47,500 nt of DNA from assembly GCA_905221605.1 (NCBI GenBank), contig CAJNDS010002175.1, forward strand, positions 297,501-345,000, read 5' to 3'. The notes beneath the pieces are model-generated. The model searched no databases. It had not been told where the DNA came from and saw only the letters and a list, made by a program, of their open reading frames with translations. The position numbers were made by a program, and so were the translations under genes. Below, piece by piece: positions 47,419 through 47,500 of this stretch (positions are counted from its first letter, which is position 1; the number at the start of each line of letters is the position of its first letter). Source of the stretch: Symbiodinium natans. Taxonomy: Eukaryota > Sar > Dinophyceae > Suessiales > Symbiodiniaceae.

Positions 47419-47500
47419 CAACCCTATGAACCCCAATTCAACCCCCAGGCCCTAAGCCCCAAAGCAACCGGGGTCCAGAGGGCAAGCACTGGCTTCAGAG

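Noticed and set aside
1-47500. CRISPR array
   Set aside because: The spaced short repeats are telomeric heptamers without constant spacers, and no cas genes are present.
1-47500. Dinoflagellate spliced-leader RNA, 5S rRNA, tRNA or snRNA genes
   Set aside because: I looked by eye for the spliced-leader core CCGTAGCCATTTTGGCTCAAG and for familiar rRNA and tRNA motifs and found none. A covariance-model scan would be decisive.
1-47500. Concatenated gene-sized chromosomes (ciliate-like nanochromosomes)
   Set aside because: Islands do sit between CCCTAAA and TTTAGGG as in nanochromosomes, but they are only 45-150 bp, lack complete genes, and several join in frame, which fits exons better.

Overview
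The window looks like eukaryotic nuclear DNA from an alga or protist. It is saturated with short blocks of the plant/alga-type telomeric heptamer (TTTAGGG on one strand, CCCTAAA on the other) and its variants, in dozens of separate places and both orientations. There is no bacterial-style gene packing, rRNA, tRNA or CRISPR array that I can recognise. The only long intact gene is an 885-residue reverse transcriptase with a C-terminal restriction-like endonuclease. From memory it resembles retroelement proteins common in dinoflagellates. With the TTTAGGG repeat, a dinoflagellate is my first guess; another TTTAGGG alga, such as a green or prasinophyte alga, is the alternative. I cannot settle this without a search.

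Layout: 1-34 kb and 37.6-47.5 kb are a mosaic. Arrays of telomere-like repeat alternate with GC-richer unique islands of about 45-150 bp. Many islands read as one clean, protein-like frame that starts just after an AG and stops just before a GT (sometimes GC or GA). In many cases that GT is the GT inside the telomeric unit (exon, then GTTTAGGG). The simplest reading is that the islands are small exons and the telomeric arrays are intron sequence. Three sets of neighbouring islands join in phase: 33166-33826 (four exons, ATG to stop, 119 codons), 41683-42406 (three exons, ending in a stop) and 7913-8078 (two exons around a 35-nt intron). Most islands read best on the minus strand; a minority (about 9.4, 13.5, 16.4, 27.6-28.0, 31.9 and 38.6 kb) read best on plus. 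Strand is uncertain for many, because antisense frames of GC-rich coding DNA often stay open. I could assign none of these exons to a protein family.

The mosaic also carries short non-autonomous palindromic elements (MITE-like, about 90-160 bp, imperfect terminal inverted repeats). At least seven families have two or more copies; the largest, with TTGGGATGTTCCCCC ends, has six full copies and one half copy. Other structure: a perfect 35-bp hairpin at 5786-5860, a near-perfect 121-bp tandem duplication at 45583-45824, homopolymer G or C runs up to about 39 nt, GA microsatellites that act as pyrimidine tracts on the minus strand, and blocks of homogenised telomere variants (TTTAGGGG, TTAAGGG, CCCTAAG).

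34.4-37.6 kb is the exception: about 3 kb with no telomeric repeat, holding the retroelement and its 3' tail, as expected of a fairly recent insertion into the mosaic.
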